Assembly (NCBI RefSeq): GCF_044003965.1
Contig: NZ_JBAWKC010000001.1
Coordinates: 310,001-374,000, forward strand
Length of the DNA stretch: 64,000 nucleotides
Source: Yeosuana aquiaggeris
GTDB lineage: Bacteria > Bacteroidota > Bacteroidia > Flavobacteriales > Flavobacteriaceae
Direction: 5' to 3'
In this document: piece after piece, positions 34,976-43,415 of the stretch
How the letters are laid out: every line of letters begins with the position of its first letter
How positions within the stretch are numbered: the first letter of the stretch is position 1
Position numbers and translations under genes: made by a program
The notes under the pieces: model-generated
Databases searched by the model: none
What the model was told of the DNA's origin: nothing
The model's input: the letters and a program-made list of their open reading frames with translations, nothing else

Positions 34976-35958
34976 AAAAAACATTAATAACAGGAGCCGC
35001 AGGGTTTTTAGGATCTCATCTGTGTGATCGATTTATTCGAGAAGGCTATAAAGTTATTGGAATGGATAATTTTATTACTGGTGATAAAAGGAATATTCAA
35101 CATTTAATAAATCATCCAAATTTTGAATTTATTGAACATGACGTTACAGAGCACATCATTGTTGAAGGACCATTAGATTATATACTTCATTTCGCATCGC
35201 CAGCTAGTCCTATAGATTACCTAAAAATACCAATTCAAACATTAAAAGTAGGGTCATTAGGGACTCATAATTTATTAGGTTTAGCTAAAGCTAAAAAAGC
35301 AAGAATTTTGATTGCATCAACATCCGAAATTTATGGAGATCCCTTAGTACACCCCCAAACGGAAGATTATTATGGGAATGTAAATACTATAGGACCAAGA
35401 GGCGTATATGATGAAGCTAAAAGGTTTCAAGAATCTATAACCATGGCTTATCATCGGTTTCATGGGTTAGAGACTCGAATAGTTCGTATTTTTAATACCT
35501 ATGGTCCAAGAATGAGACTGAATGATGGGCGAGTGATTCCTGCATTTATGGGACAAGCATTGCGTGGTGAGGATTTAACCATATTTGGTGATGGTTCACA
35601 AACCAGATCATTTTGTTATGTAGATGATCAGGTGGAGGGTATTTACAGGCTTTTATTAAGTGATTATGTATATCCTGTGAACATTGGTAATCCACATGAA
35701 ATATCAATTAAGGATTTTGCTGAAGAGATTATAAAGTTAACAGGCACAACTCAAAAAGTGATTTACAAAGAATTACCAGTGAATGATCCTATGCAGAGAC
35801 AACCAGATATAACTTTAGCAAGGAAATTATTAGGCTGGGAGCCAAAAGTGGATAGAGCTGAAGGAATGAAAATCACTTTTGATTATTTTAAGAGTTTAAC
35901 AGAAGAAGAGCTTTATAAAAGTGAGCATAAGGATTTTACGGGCTATATAAACAAGTAG
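34972..35958 (+). CDS. UDP-glucuronate decarboxylase (UDP-xylose synthase)
   Basis: A 328-residue SDR with GAAGFLGSHLCDRF at the N-terminus, FASPASPIDY at 74-83, ASTSEIYGDP at 115-124, and the Tyr146/Lys150 pair in VYDEAK. GPRMRLNDGRV follows; these are typical of UXS proteins. It converts UDP-glucuronate to UDP-xylose with bound NAD. With ugd it supplies UDP-xylose, so a pentose is a likely component of the glycan. It lies between the two initiating transferase genes. Confidence 0.93.
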   Translation: MKKTLITGAAGFLGSHLCDRFIREGYKVIGMDNFITGDKRNIQHLINHPNFEFIEHDVTEHIIVEGPLDYILHFASPASPIDYLKIPIQTLKVGSLGTHNLLGLAKAKKARILIASTSEIYGDPLVHPQTEDYYGNVNTIGPRGVYDEAKRFQESITMAYHRFHGLETRIVRIFNTYGPRMRLNDGRVIPAFMGQALRGEDLTIFGDGSQTRSFCYVDDQVEGIYRLLLSDYVYPVNIGNPHEISIKDFAEEIIKLTGTTQKVIYKELPVNDPMQRQPDITLARKLLGWEPKVDRAEGMKITFDYFKSLTEEELYKSEHKDFTGYINK

Positions 35959-35961
35959 CTT

Positions 35962-37371
35962 ATGGAATTTAAACGTGGCAGATATTCATGGCTATTAAGA
36001 CCAATTTTAATTATCTATGATATTTTTGTCATTAATTATTTAGCTTTTTGTTTCTTAAAATTAAATGAAAATAATTTATACTTTTTTTCATTTAATTTTC
36101 TCAATAATAAACACCTATTATATTTTATATATTCAGTCGTTCTGTGGCTTATATCTACTGTATTTTTAAATTTTTATAAAGTTTATAGATACACCTCATT
36201 TTTAAATATAATGTCTCTTTTAATAAAACAGTTTCTGGTTTTTGGATTAATTGTTTTTGCTTTTGTGGGGGCGTTTAGATCCATAAAAATGCCAGCAACA
36301 ATCACCTTAAATTATTTACTATATTCATTCGTTGCAATTGGATTTATTAAAATATTAAGTTTTTATGTATTAAAAACATTTCGCTTATACTATAAAGGAA
36401 ACACAAGAAATGTTATTATAGCAGGTAGTGGAGATAGTATTGAAGAACTAAGATCTTTTTTTACAAAAAGAAAAGAACTTGGATATAATGTAAAAGGTGT
36501 TTTTAATAATTCAAAAGACAGAAAGACTACGGGTACAATTTCAGAATGTTTTAATTTTTTAGAAACTAATGGTAATATTGATGAAATATATTGTTCTATT
36601 GACGAATTAACTGAAAAAGAAGTTAATAAATTTGTTAAGTACGCTAACATAAATCACTGTAACATTAAATTTGTACCTAATAGACTTAAACTATATACAA
36701 AGCGCCTTCATACAGATTATTATACATATATTCCAGTATTATCAATTCAAGACGGTATACTCAATAATGAATTTGTAAAATTCATTAAAAGAAGTTTTGA
36801 TATTATTTTTTCGCTATTTATAATAATTTTTGTGCTCTCTTGGCTTTCTTTAATTTTATTTATTTTAATTAAAATTGAATCGAAAGGCCCCTTGTTTTAT
36901 AGACATAAAAGAAATGGTATTAACTATAAAGAATTCTATTGTTATAAATATAGATCTTTAACAATTACCGAAGAAATTAAAGGAACATATGTAAAACAAG
37001 ATGATAGTAGAGTAACAAATATTGGTAAGTTTTTGCGTAAAACTAATTTAGATGAACTGCCACAATTTATCAACGTTTTAATTGGCGATATGAGCGTTGT
37101 GGGCCCAAGACCGCATATGTTATCTTACACTGAAGACTATTCAAAAATAATTGATAAATACAATTTTATTTTTAGACATCATGTTAAACCAGGAATTACA
37201 GGTCTAGCTCAAATTAAAGGTTATAGAGGAGAGGTAGAAACCGACCAAGACATTATTAACAGAATTAAGTATGATATTTTCTATATTGAAAACTGGTCCT
37301 TATTATTAGATGTTAAAATTATTTTTCAAACAATAATTAACGTGTTTAAAGGAGATGAAAAAGCTTATTAA
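35962..37371 (+). CDS. undecaprenyl-phosphate glycosyl-1-phosphate transferase, WcaJ-like, copy 2
   Basis: A 469-residue paralogue of the protein encoded at 32300, with the same layout: N-terminal membrane helices, a middle domain (NVIIAGSGDSIEELRSFF), one more membrane segment, and a catalytic domain with CYKYRSLT, DELPQFINVL, VVGPRPHM and KPGITGLAQIKGYRG. The catalytic domain looks intact, with Met changed to Leu in the KxRSM segment. Two initiators in one locus imply two glycans, two repeat-unit types or redundancy. The reading frame is visibly very AT-rich. Confidence 0.9.
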   Translation: MEFKRGRYSWLLRPILIIYDIFVINYLAFCFLKLNENNLYFFSFNFLNNKHLLYFIYSVVLWLISTVFLNFYKVYRYTSFLNIMSLLIKQFLVFGLIVFAFVGAFRSIKMPATITLNYLLYSFVAIGFIKILSFYVLKTFRLYYKGNTRNVIIAGSGDSIEELRSFFTKRKELGYNVKGVFNNSKDRKTTGTISECFNFLETNGNIDEIYCSIDELTEKEVNKFVKYANINHCNIKFVPNRLKLYTKRLHTDYYTYIPVLSIQDGILNNEFVKFIKRSFDIIFSLFIIIFVLSWLSLILFILIKIESKGPLFYRHKRNGINYKEFYCYKYRSLTITEEIKGTYVKQDDSRVTNIGKFLRKTNLDELPQFINVLIGDMSVVGPRPHMLSYTEDYSKIIDKYNFIFRHHVKPGITGLAQIKGYRGEVETDQDIINRIKYDIFYIENWSLLLDVKIIFQTIINVFKGDEKAY

Positions 37372-37380
37372 TATTATATA

Positions 37381-38160
37381 TTGAAACCATTAGTTTCTAT
37401 TATTACCCCCATGTTTAATTCTGAAGTATTTATTTCAGAAACCATCAATAGCGTATTAAATCAAACATTTTTAAACTGGGAATTACTTTTAATAGATGAT
37501 TATTCTAGCGATAAAACTATCGCCATTGTAAATGAGTTTATCACACAAACCCCGAATATTAAACTTCTTAAAAATGAAGCAAATCTGGGTGCGGCCATTT
37601 CCAGAAATAAGGGAATTATGGAGGCTCAAGGAGATTATATCGCTTTTTTAGATGCTGATGATTTATGGAAACCTGAAAAACTTCAAATTCAAATTGAATT
37701 TATGCAGACGGAAGATTGCGATGTATGTTTTAGTTGTTACGAACAAATTAATGAAACAGGCAAACCACTAAACAAATTGATAAAAGCATTGCCTGAACTT
37801 ACTTATAAGAAATTTTTAAAAAGTAATTACATCGGAAATCTAACAGGTATGTACAACGCGAATGTATTAGGCAAAATAACAACTCCTGATTTACGAAAAA
37901 GACAAGACTGGGCAATGTGGTTAGATGCTATTAAAAAGTCTGGTAAGCCTGCTAGAAGTATCCAGGAATCGTTGGCTTATTACAGGGTAAGAAAAGACTC
38001 CATGTCTTCAAACAAACTTAATCTTATTAAATATAATTATTTAGTCTACAAAAAAGGTTTAGGGTTTTCAACCTTAAAATCTATTTATTATATGCTCATA
38101 TTTTTAAGAGAGCATTTCTTTATAAAATCAAAACAAATAGTTTCTACAAATAAGATTTAA
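37381..38160 (+). CDS. GT2 glycosyltransferase
   Basis: A 259-residue GT-A enzyme: LVSIITPMFNSEVFISETI at the N-terminus, LLIDDYSSDKT, NLGAAISRNKG, and the DADDLW metal site near residue 96. The start is TTG at 37381, which gives the expected N-terminus; no ATG is near. It adds one residue to the repeat unit. Its last 17 bases overlap the convergent CapK-like gene. Confidence 0.88.
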   Translation: MKPLVSIITPMFNSEVFISETINSVLNQTFLNWELLLIDDYSSDKTIAIVNEFITQTPNIKLLKNEANLGAAISRNKGIMEAQGDYIAFLDADDLWKPEKLQIQIEFMQTEDCDVCFSCYEQINETGKPLNKLIKALPELTYKKFLKSNYIGNLTGMYNANVLGKITTPDLRKRQDWAMWLDAIKKSGKPARSIQESLAYYRVRKDSMSSNKLNLIKYNYLVYKKGLGFSTLKSIYYMLIFLREHFFIKSKQIVSTNKI

Positions 38161-39451
38161 ACTGTTTTAGCTTACCACTGTTCGAACGTTTTAAAACAGT
38201 TTTACGTTCAAAATCAACAATTAAATTTGGTTCTAAATATTTAGCAATGGCTTTTTTTGTTTTGGTTAAATTTTCTTCAGAAAGTTCATAACCACTCACA
38301 TAGCTTATCTTAAAAGTATCAATCTTAAGTTGCTCAATAATAAATTCTTTAACGTTGCCATCATCTTCAATAATCGTTTTTGTAACGTAATAAAAAGTTA
38401 ACCCAGCTGCTTTTTTACCACTTGGTAGCTTAACAATATCATCTGTTCGTCCAACTAATGATTCTAAAATTGGTTTCCTCACAGTGCTTTCTTTTGAAAG
38501 TTTGCCAATATCCCCTAAATCGTATCGAATAAAAGGATGTGCTTTATTGTAAAGCGATGTTATAACAATTCTCCCCAATTCCCCGTAAGGTAAAATCGAA
38601 TTATTTTCGTCAACTATTTCAAGATATAAATCATCAGTATTTACAAGCCATTCGGTTTTTGGGTTTTGAAAAGCAATTAAGCCCAGCTCAGCAGCGCCGT
38701 ATTCATTAACCACTGGAACCCCAAACCGTTCTTCTAAAAGAGACCTATCTTCCTCAAAAAGCATTTCAGAAGTTACTATACAAACTTTTAACGAAGGACA
38801 AATAGTTTGTAATATTATGTTTTCTTGTTTTAAGTATTTTGCAAATTGGACAATAGAACTTGTATAACCATTTATATAATTAAACTTTGTTGTTTTGAAT
38901 TTGCTTAGATTTTTTTTAAGTTGTTTGTCGCTTAAATCGAATACAGAAAACCGATAGCGCTTACTTAAAAAATCTTTAAATCGTTCTTTATAATAGCCTT
39001 TTTTGTTCAATGGGATACCGTAAAAACGCGCCTGCATAGAAGAGTTAAAATCTATATCAAACCAGTCATAACGTTTTATAAAACCAGCCCAGGTTAAAGC
39101 ATGGCAATATTTGTCTTTTACAAAAACAAAAGGATCGCCCGATGAACCGGAAGTTTTGTTTACATAACTGTTTTTTTTAAAAAACCCTTCCGACAATCGA
39201 TTTTTCAAAGGTTGTTGTAAATCTCTTTTCGTCATTATGGGAATACTGTTCCAATCATTTAGATTGGCCTTTTTAGCAAATGACTTATAAAACGGATTAT
39301 GTTTTAAATGAAAATCTACAATTTCCTCTTTTTTTTGAGATTGGTATTTTTCAAATTCCGTATCATTTATTTTTTGAATGGCCTCAATAGCTCGTTTAGC
39401 CTTTTTTAAAGGAAACCCGTTAATCCACAAAGACAAATTAAATAACTTCAA
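38144..39451 (-). CDS. CapK/PaaK-like adenylate-forming enzyme
   Basis: A 435-residue member of the phenylacetate-CoA-ligase-like ANL group: P-loop NKTSGSSGDPFVF near residue 98, the NEYGAAELG segment, and the RYDLGDIGKLS region. Such CapK-like proteins occur at the ends of capsule and O-antigen loci, where they may activate an acyl or amino-acid substituent; the substrate is unknown. The start is TTG on the minus strand. It is the only gene of the polysaccharide locus on this strand and overlaps the preceding glycosyltransferase tail to tail by 17 bp. Confidence 0.83.
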   Translation of the reverse strand: MKLFNLSLWINGFPLKKAKRAIEAIQKINDTEFEKYQSQKKEEIVDFHLKHNPFYKSFAKKANLNDWNSIPIMTKRDLQQPLKNRLSEGFFKKNSYVNKTSGSSGDPFVFVKDKYCHALTWAGFIKRYDWFDIDFNSSMQARFYGIPLNKKGYYKERFKDFLSKRYRFSVFDLSDKQLKKNLSKFKTTKFNYINGYTSSIVQFAKYLKQENIILQTICPSLKVCIVTSEMLFEEDRSLLEERFGVPVVNEYGAAELGLIAFQNPKTEWLVNTDDLYLEIVDENNSILPYGELGRIVITSLYNKAHPFIRYDLGDIGKLSKESTVRKPILESLVGRTDDIVKLPSGKKAAGLTFYYVTKTIIEDDGNVKEFIIEQLKIDTFKISYVSGYELSEENLTKTKKAIAKYLEPNLIVDFERKTVLKRSNSGKLKQFKSYL

Positions 39452-39563
39452 AATAAATGAGTGAGATATGAAGGTGTAAAGTAAAGAAATATTTCAGAAA
39501 ACAGTAATTCAGAGGATTTATTAATTCTTTTTATAATAATTCTTTTTTAAGATTAAAAGCCGT

Positions 39564-39571
39564 TATTTTTG
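39564..39571 (+). promoter_or_regulatory. promoter -7 element for purD
   Basis: TATTTTTG matches TAnnTTTG and ends 24 bases before ATG 39596. An in-frame TTG within the element, which would lengthen PurD by nine residues, would lie before the transcription start and is therefore rejected. Confidence 0.55.
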
Positions 39572-39595
39572 TTCATCAAAAGAAAACAAAACACA

Positions 39596-40867
39596 ATGAA
39601 TATCTTAATTCTTGGTTCTGGCGGAAGAGAACACACCTTTGCATGGAAAATTGCTCAAAGTCCTTTATGTAAAAATCTTTTTGTGGCTCCAGGAAATTCT
39701 GGAACTTCTGAAATTGCAACTAATGTAAATATTAGTGTTACTGATTTTGAAGCCATTAAAGAACTTGTAATGCAAAAGCAAATTGACATGGTGGTTGTAG
39801 GCCCAGAAGATCCGTTGGTGTTAGGTATTCATGACTTCTTTTTAAATGATAATAACTTAAAACACGTTTCTGTGATTGGTCCACAAAAGAAGGCCGCAGA
39901 ACTTGAAGGCAGCAAGGAATTTGCTAAAGAGTTTTTATTCAGACACCATATTCCCACGGCTGCTTATGAAAGTTTTACCAAAGAAACAGTGGATAATGGT
40001 TTTGCTTTTTTAGAAACTTTGAAACCACCATATGTTTTAAAAGCTGATGGTTTAGCTGCCGGTAAAGGTGTTGTAATTTTAAATGATTTAAAAGAGGCAA
40101 AAGCCGAATTAAAAAGCATGTTGGTTGATGCCAAGTTCGGTAAAGCGAGTGATAAAGTGGTTATTGAAGAGTTTTTAGATGGTATTGAGTTAAGTTGTTT
40201 TGTGCTCACTGATGGTAAAAATTATAAAATTTTACCAACCGCCAAAGATTATAAACGTATTGGTGAAGGAGATACCGGATTGAATACAGGCGGTATGGGA
40301 GCTGTGTCTCCTGTTCCTTTTGCAACGGATGAGTTTCTTAGTAAAATTGAAGAGCAGATTGTAAAACCAACAATTAAAGGATTTCAAAAAGATAATTTAC
40401 CTTATATAGGATTCGTGTTTATTGGTCTTATAAAAGTGGGTGACAATCCAAAGGTGATTGAGTATAATGTTAGAATGGGTGATCCAGAGACTGAGGTCGT
40501 GCTTCCAAGACTTAAAAATGATTTTGTTGAGATACTTCAAGCAATGGCAAATGGAACATTAGACAAAATAAATATTGAAATAGACAAGAGAGCTGCAACA
40601 ACTATTATGTTAGTTTCAGGTGGTTATCCTGAAGCTTATGAAAAAGGAATGCGAATTTCAGGTATTAACAATATTGAAGACTCTATTCCTTTTCATGCAG
40701 GAGCAAGTATTGTGGGCGGTGAAGTAGTGACTTCTGGAGGACGTGTAATGGCTATTACGTCTTATGGAAATACTTATAAAGAGGCCATAAAAAAATCTTA
40801 TCAAAACATAGAAAAGCTACATTTTGATAAGATGTATTATCGAAAAGATATAGGATTTGACTTATAA
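39596..40867 (+). CDS. purD: phosphoribosylamine--glycine ligase
   Basis: The second step of purine synthesis: ATP-dependent joining of phosphoribosylamine and glycine to GAR. The 423-residue ATP-grasp protein begins MNILILGSGGREHTFAWK. It shows VVGPEDPLVLGI, the grasp segment VLKADGLAAGKGVVI, and RMGDPETEVVLPRL. The start was chosen for the conserved N-terminus and promoter position. Its last 6 bases overlap the convergent small membrane protein gene. Confidence 0.97.
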   Translation: MNILILGSGGREHTFAWKIAQSPLCKNLFVAPGNSGTSEIATNVNISVTDFEAIKELVMQKQIDMVVVGPEDPLVLGIHDFFLNDNNLKHVSVIGPQKKAAELEGSKEFAKEFLFRHHIPTAAYESFTKETVDNGFAFLETLKPPYVLKADGLAAGKGVVILNDLKEAKAELKSMLVDAKFGKASDKVVIEEFLDGIELSCFVLTDGKNYKILPTAKDYKRIGEGDTGLNTGGMGAVSPVPFATDEFLSKIEEQIVKPTIKGFQKDNLPYIGFVFIGLIKVGDNPKVIEYNVRMGDPETEVVLPRLKNDFVEILQAMANGTLDKINIEIDKRAATTIMLVSGGYPEAYEKGMRISGINNIEDSIPFHAGASIVGGEVVTSGGRVMAITSYGNTYKEAIKKSYQNIEKLHFDKMYYRKDIGFDL

Positions 40868-41089
40868 ATAGGAATGAGCACTGATGCTTTTGTCCTCTTC
40901 CTTATTATCATTAAAAGATTTTAATTGCAGCATCCAATATGCAAATGCAACTAAACCGATAATTAAAAAAAGCCAAGACATACCGTTTGCTCCCCACCAA
41001 TTTTTAAGCTCTAATGCTCTTAAAGCATCAAAAGGAGCGAAAAGAACATTTACAAATAAATCTTGTATAGCGTAAAAGAAATCTTTCAT
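40862..41089 (-). CDS. small membrane protein, DUF6341-like
   Basis: A 75-residue protein: amphipathic N-terminus MKDFFYAIQDLFVNVLFAPF, a conserved NWWGANGMSWLF segment, one transmembrane helix at about 39-57, and an acidic tail. I recall it as a Flavobacteriia family (probably DUF6341) sometimes mislabelled because of its neighbour upp. Function unknown. The start is ATG 41089 because the promoter lies between it and the upstream in-frame ATG at 41119, which would precede the transcript start. Confidence 0.8.
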   Translation of the reverse strand: MKDFFYAIQDLFVNVLFAPFDALRALELKNWWGANGMSWLFLIIGLVAFAYWMLQLKSFNDNKEEDKSISAHSYL

Positions 41090-41108
41090 AGTTAGTATAT
41101 TTACCAAG

Positions 41109-41138
41109 CAAAAATACAAAAAGAGTTAATGATAACAA
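41109..41138 (-). promoter_or_regulatory. complete promoter for the small membrane protein gene
   Basis: On the minus strand, a -33 TTG (41136-41138), a 19-bp spacer and a -7 TATTTTTG (41109-41116) match the Bacteroidota consensus fully. It overlaps the first codons of the divergent DUF6427-like gene. Confidence 0.7.
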
Positions 41139-42052
41139 GTATTTTTAATAAATCAAAGCCAATAAATTTTGTCATTGTTTTTTTTATAATGCTATTGGCT
41201 TTTTCGGTCGCTAATGTAAAACCTTTTTTAGAATCTGTTTCTGTTAGTTTTTTCTTTGAAAAAACAGCTTGGTTTGTGGTGTGTTATTTTACCATTTTAC
41301 TTTTCAATTTTATTGTAGTTAAAAACAGTTTAACTAAAAACAATCATTATCAAATTCTATTATTTGGTTTGTTTTTTTTAATGTTGCCTCAATGCTCCTT
41401 AGATGGAAGTGTCTTGATGGCAAATATTTTTGTGATGTTTGGTTTAAGACGTCTTTTAAGTCTTAGAACCCAAATAAAAATCAAGAAAAAGTTATTTGAC
41501 ACAGCCATTTGGTTTGCTGTAGCTACCCTGTTTTATTTTTGGGCGATTTTATTTTTTATATTAATTTTTGCCACACTGCTTTTATATACCGATAATAGAG
41601 TAAAAAACTGGGTTGTTCCTTTTGCTGGATTAGCTACGGTATTGGTGATTTCAATAAGTGCTTCAGTGGTTATTTATAATAATTTTTTTGAAATAATCAA
41701 TCTATCAACTACCACAAGCTATAATTACAGTAACTATAATACAATGCCCTATTTAATTGCGATTACTATGCTATTCTCCTTTGGGGTTTGGGCATCTATT
41801 TTTTATGTTAAACTTGTTCAGAAGAAAAAGAAGACTTATAGACCTTCATTTAAAATTATTTTTATTTATGTCATTATAGCGTTTGTTACAGCTATTCTGT
41901 CACCACAAAAAAACGGAAGTGAGTTTTTGTTTTTATTTGCTCCATTAGCTATAATTATGGGTAATTATATTGAAAGTATAAAAGAAAAGTGGTTTAAAGA
42001 ACTGTTTGTTTCTGTTTTATTGGTGGTTCCTTTTCTTTTACTAATGCTGTAA
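41129..42052 (+). CDS. polytopic membrane protein, DUF6427-like
   Basis: A 307-residue protein with about 8-9 hydrophobic helices. Conserved-looking features are FGLFFLMLPQCSLDGSVLMA and FGLRRLLSLRTQ. I associate it with DUF6427, a Bacteroidota family of unknown function normally found beside purD and upp. It has no soluble domain of note. Its 3' end overlaps upp tail to tail by 12 bp. A transport or envelope role is possible, but nothing in the sequence shows it. Confidence 0.78.
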   Translation: MITSIFNKSKPINFVIVFFIMLLAFSVANVKPFLESVSVSFFFEKTAWFVVCYFTILLFNFIVVKNSLTKNNHYQILLFGLFFLMLPQCSLDGSVLMANIFVMFGLRRLLSLRTQIKIKKKLFDTAIWFAVATLFYFWAILFFILIFATLLLYTDNRVKNWVVPFAGLATVLVISISASVVIYNNFFEIINLSTTTSYNYSNYNTMPYLIAITMLFSFGVWASIFYVKLVQKKKKTYRPSFKIIFIYVIIAFVTAILSPQKNGSEFLFLFAPLAIIMGNYIESIKEKWFKELFVSVLLVVPFLLLML

Positions 42053-42700
42053 CTTTTCTCCAAAAGACAAATCACCTGCATCACCTAATCCAGGAATAAT
42101 ATATCCTTTTTCGTTTAATTTTTTGTCAACAGTAGCAATCCATAAATGGGTGTCTTTAGAAAAATAATCACACACATAGTCAACTCCTTCTTGAGCCCCA
42201 ATAGTACTGACTAGATGTATGGCTTTTGGTTTCCCATAGGGCTTTAAGGCTTCAAATGTGGAAACCATTGACCTGCCGGTTGCTAACATAGGATCTGCTA
42301 AAATGAGGGTTTTGTTTTCTAAATTTGGACAGGCTAAATATTCAACAATGATTTCGAAATTATCAGAATCTCCTTCATGATGTCTGTAGGCAGAAATAAA
42401 AGCATTTTCAGCAGTGTCAAAATAGTTAAGCAGACCATTATGAAGTGGAATTCCTGCTCTTAAAATAGAGCATAAAACAATGTCGTTTTGAATTAAATTA
42501 ATTTGTGAAGTCCCTAACGGTGTTTTAATATCAACCAAGTTATAATCTAAAACCTTACTCATTTCATAACCTAAAATTTCACCAATACGCTCAATGTTTC
42601 TTCTAAAGCGCATGCGGTCTTTCTGAACAGTAACATCTCTTATTTCTGAAATAAAAGTGTTTAATAAGGAATTTTTTTGTGATAAATTATGAATATGCAT
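42041..42700 (-). CDS. upp: uracil phosphoribosyltransferase
   Basis: Salvages uracil with PRPP to UMP. The 219-residue protein has the PRPP-binding loop ILADPMLATGRSM, the SILRAGIPLHNGL segment, and the C-terminal uracil-binding YIIPGLGDAGDLSFGE. The length and motifs are standard. No exact -7 element is found upstream; TAACTTTA on the minus strand at 42727-42734 is a 7/8 match. Confidence 0.96.
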   Translation of the reverse strand: MHIHNLSQKNSLLNTFISEIRDVTVQKDRMRFRRNIERIGEILGYEMSKVLDYNLVDIKTPLGTSQINLIQNDIVLCSILRAGIPLHNGLLNYFDTAENAFISAYRHHEGDSDNFEIIVEYLACPNLENKTLILADPMLATGRSMVSTFEALKPYGKPKAIHLVSTIGAQEGVDYVCDYFSKDTHLWIATVDKKLNEKGYIIPGLGDAGDLSFGEKLQH

Positions 42701-42745
42701 GTGTGACTAGGTATGTTTCGAGTAGTAAAGTTAATTAATTAGAAG

Positions 42746-42753
42746 TATATTTG
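42746..42753 (+). promoter_or_regulatory. promoter -7 element for the DUF4254 gene
   Basis: TATATTTG is an exact TAnnTTTG and ends 20 bases before ATG 42774. No -33 TTG is seen at 17-23 bp. Confidence 0.5.
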
Positions 42754-42773
42754 CACTTTAAAATAGTTACATC

Positions 42774-43379
42774 ATGTTTACATCAAAAGCTAATGCCATT
42801 TTTCAGGACGTCATTAAACAATATCACATCCTTAATACCGTTGATCAACCTTTTAAAAACAAGTATGATGAAAGCGAATTATTAGAACACTTACTCTACA
42901 GAAAATGTTGGATTGATACTGTTCAATGGCATTTTGAAGACATTATTAGAGACCCAAAAATTGATCCTGTTGCTGCCTTAGTATTGAAGCGTAAAATTGA
43001 TGCCTCTAATCAAGACAGAACAGATATGGTTGAATATATTGACAGCTATTTTCTTACTAAATATAAAGATGTAAAAGCAAAGGCCAATGCCACAATAAAT
43101 ACGGAAAGTCCCGCTTGGGGCATTGATCGTTTATCAATTTTAGCATTGAAGATATATCATATGAATGAAGAAGCAACACGAAAAGATGCTTCTGTTGAAC
43201 ATAGAAATGCTTGTCAAAAAAAGCTAGATATTTTATTGGAGCAACGCGTAGATTTATCTACCGCTATTGATACTTTGCTAGCTGATATTGAAAAAGGAGA
43301 CAAATACATGAAAGTGTATAAGCAAATGAAAATGTATAATGATGATGAACTAAATCCGGTGCTTCGAACTCAAAAATAA
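42774..43379 (+). CDS. DUF4254 protein
   Basis: A 201-residue, mostly helical soluble protein with no signal peptide: LLYRKCWIDTVQWHFEDIIRDP near residues 40-62 and a Lys/Asp-rich helical body. This matches DUF4254 as I remember it, a family of unknown function often next to an LPS heptosyltransferase-like gene. The same arrangement occurs here, 36 bp upstream of a GT9 gene. A link to LPS core assembly is therefore inferred from context only. Confidence 0.8.
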   Translation: MFTSKANAIFQDVIKQYHILNTVDQPFKNKYDESELLEHLLYRKCWIDTVQWHFEDIIRDPKIDPVAALVLKRKIDASNQDRTDMVEYIDSYFLTKYKDVKAKANATINTESPAWGIDRLSILALKIYHMNEEATRKDASVEHRNACQKKLDILLEQRVDLSTAIDTLLADIEKGDKYMKVYKQMKMYNDDELNPVLRTQK

Positions 43380-43415
43380 GTTTCAACCCCTTTTAATTTT
43401 AGTTTACTAAAAAAG

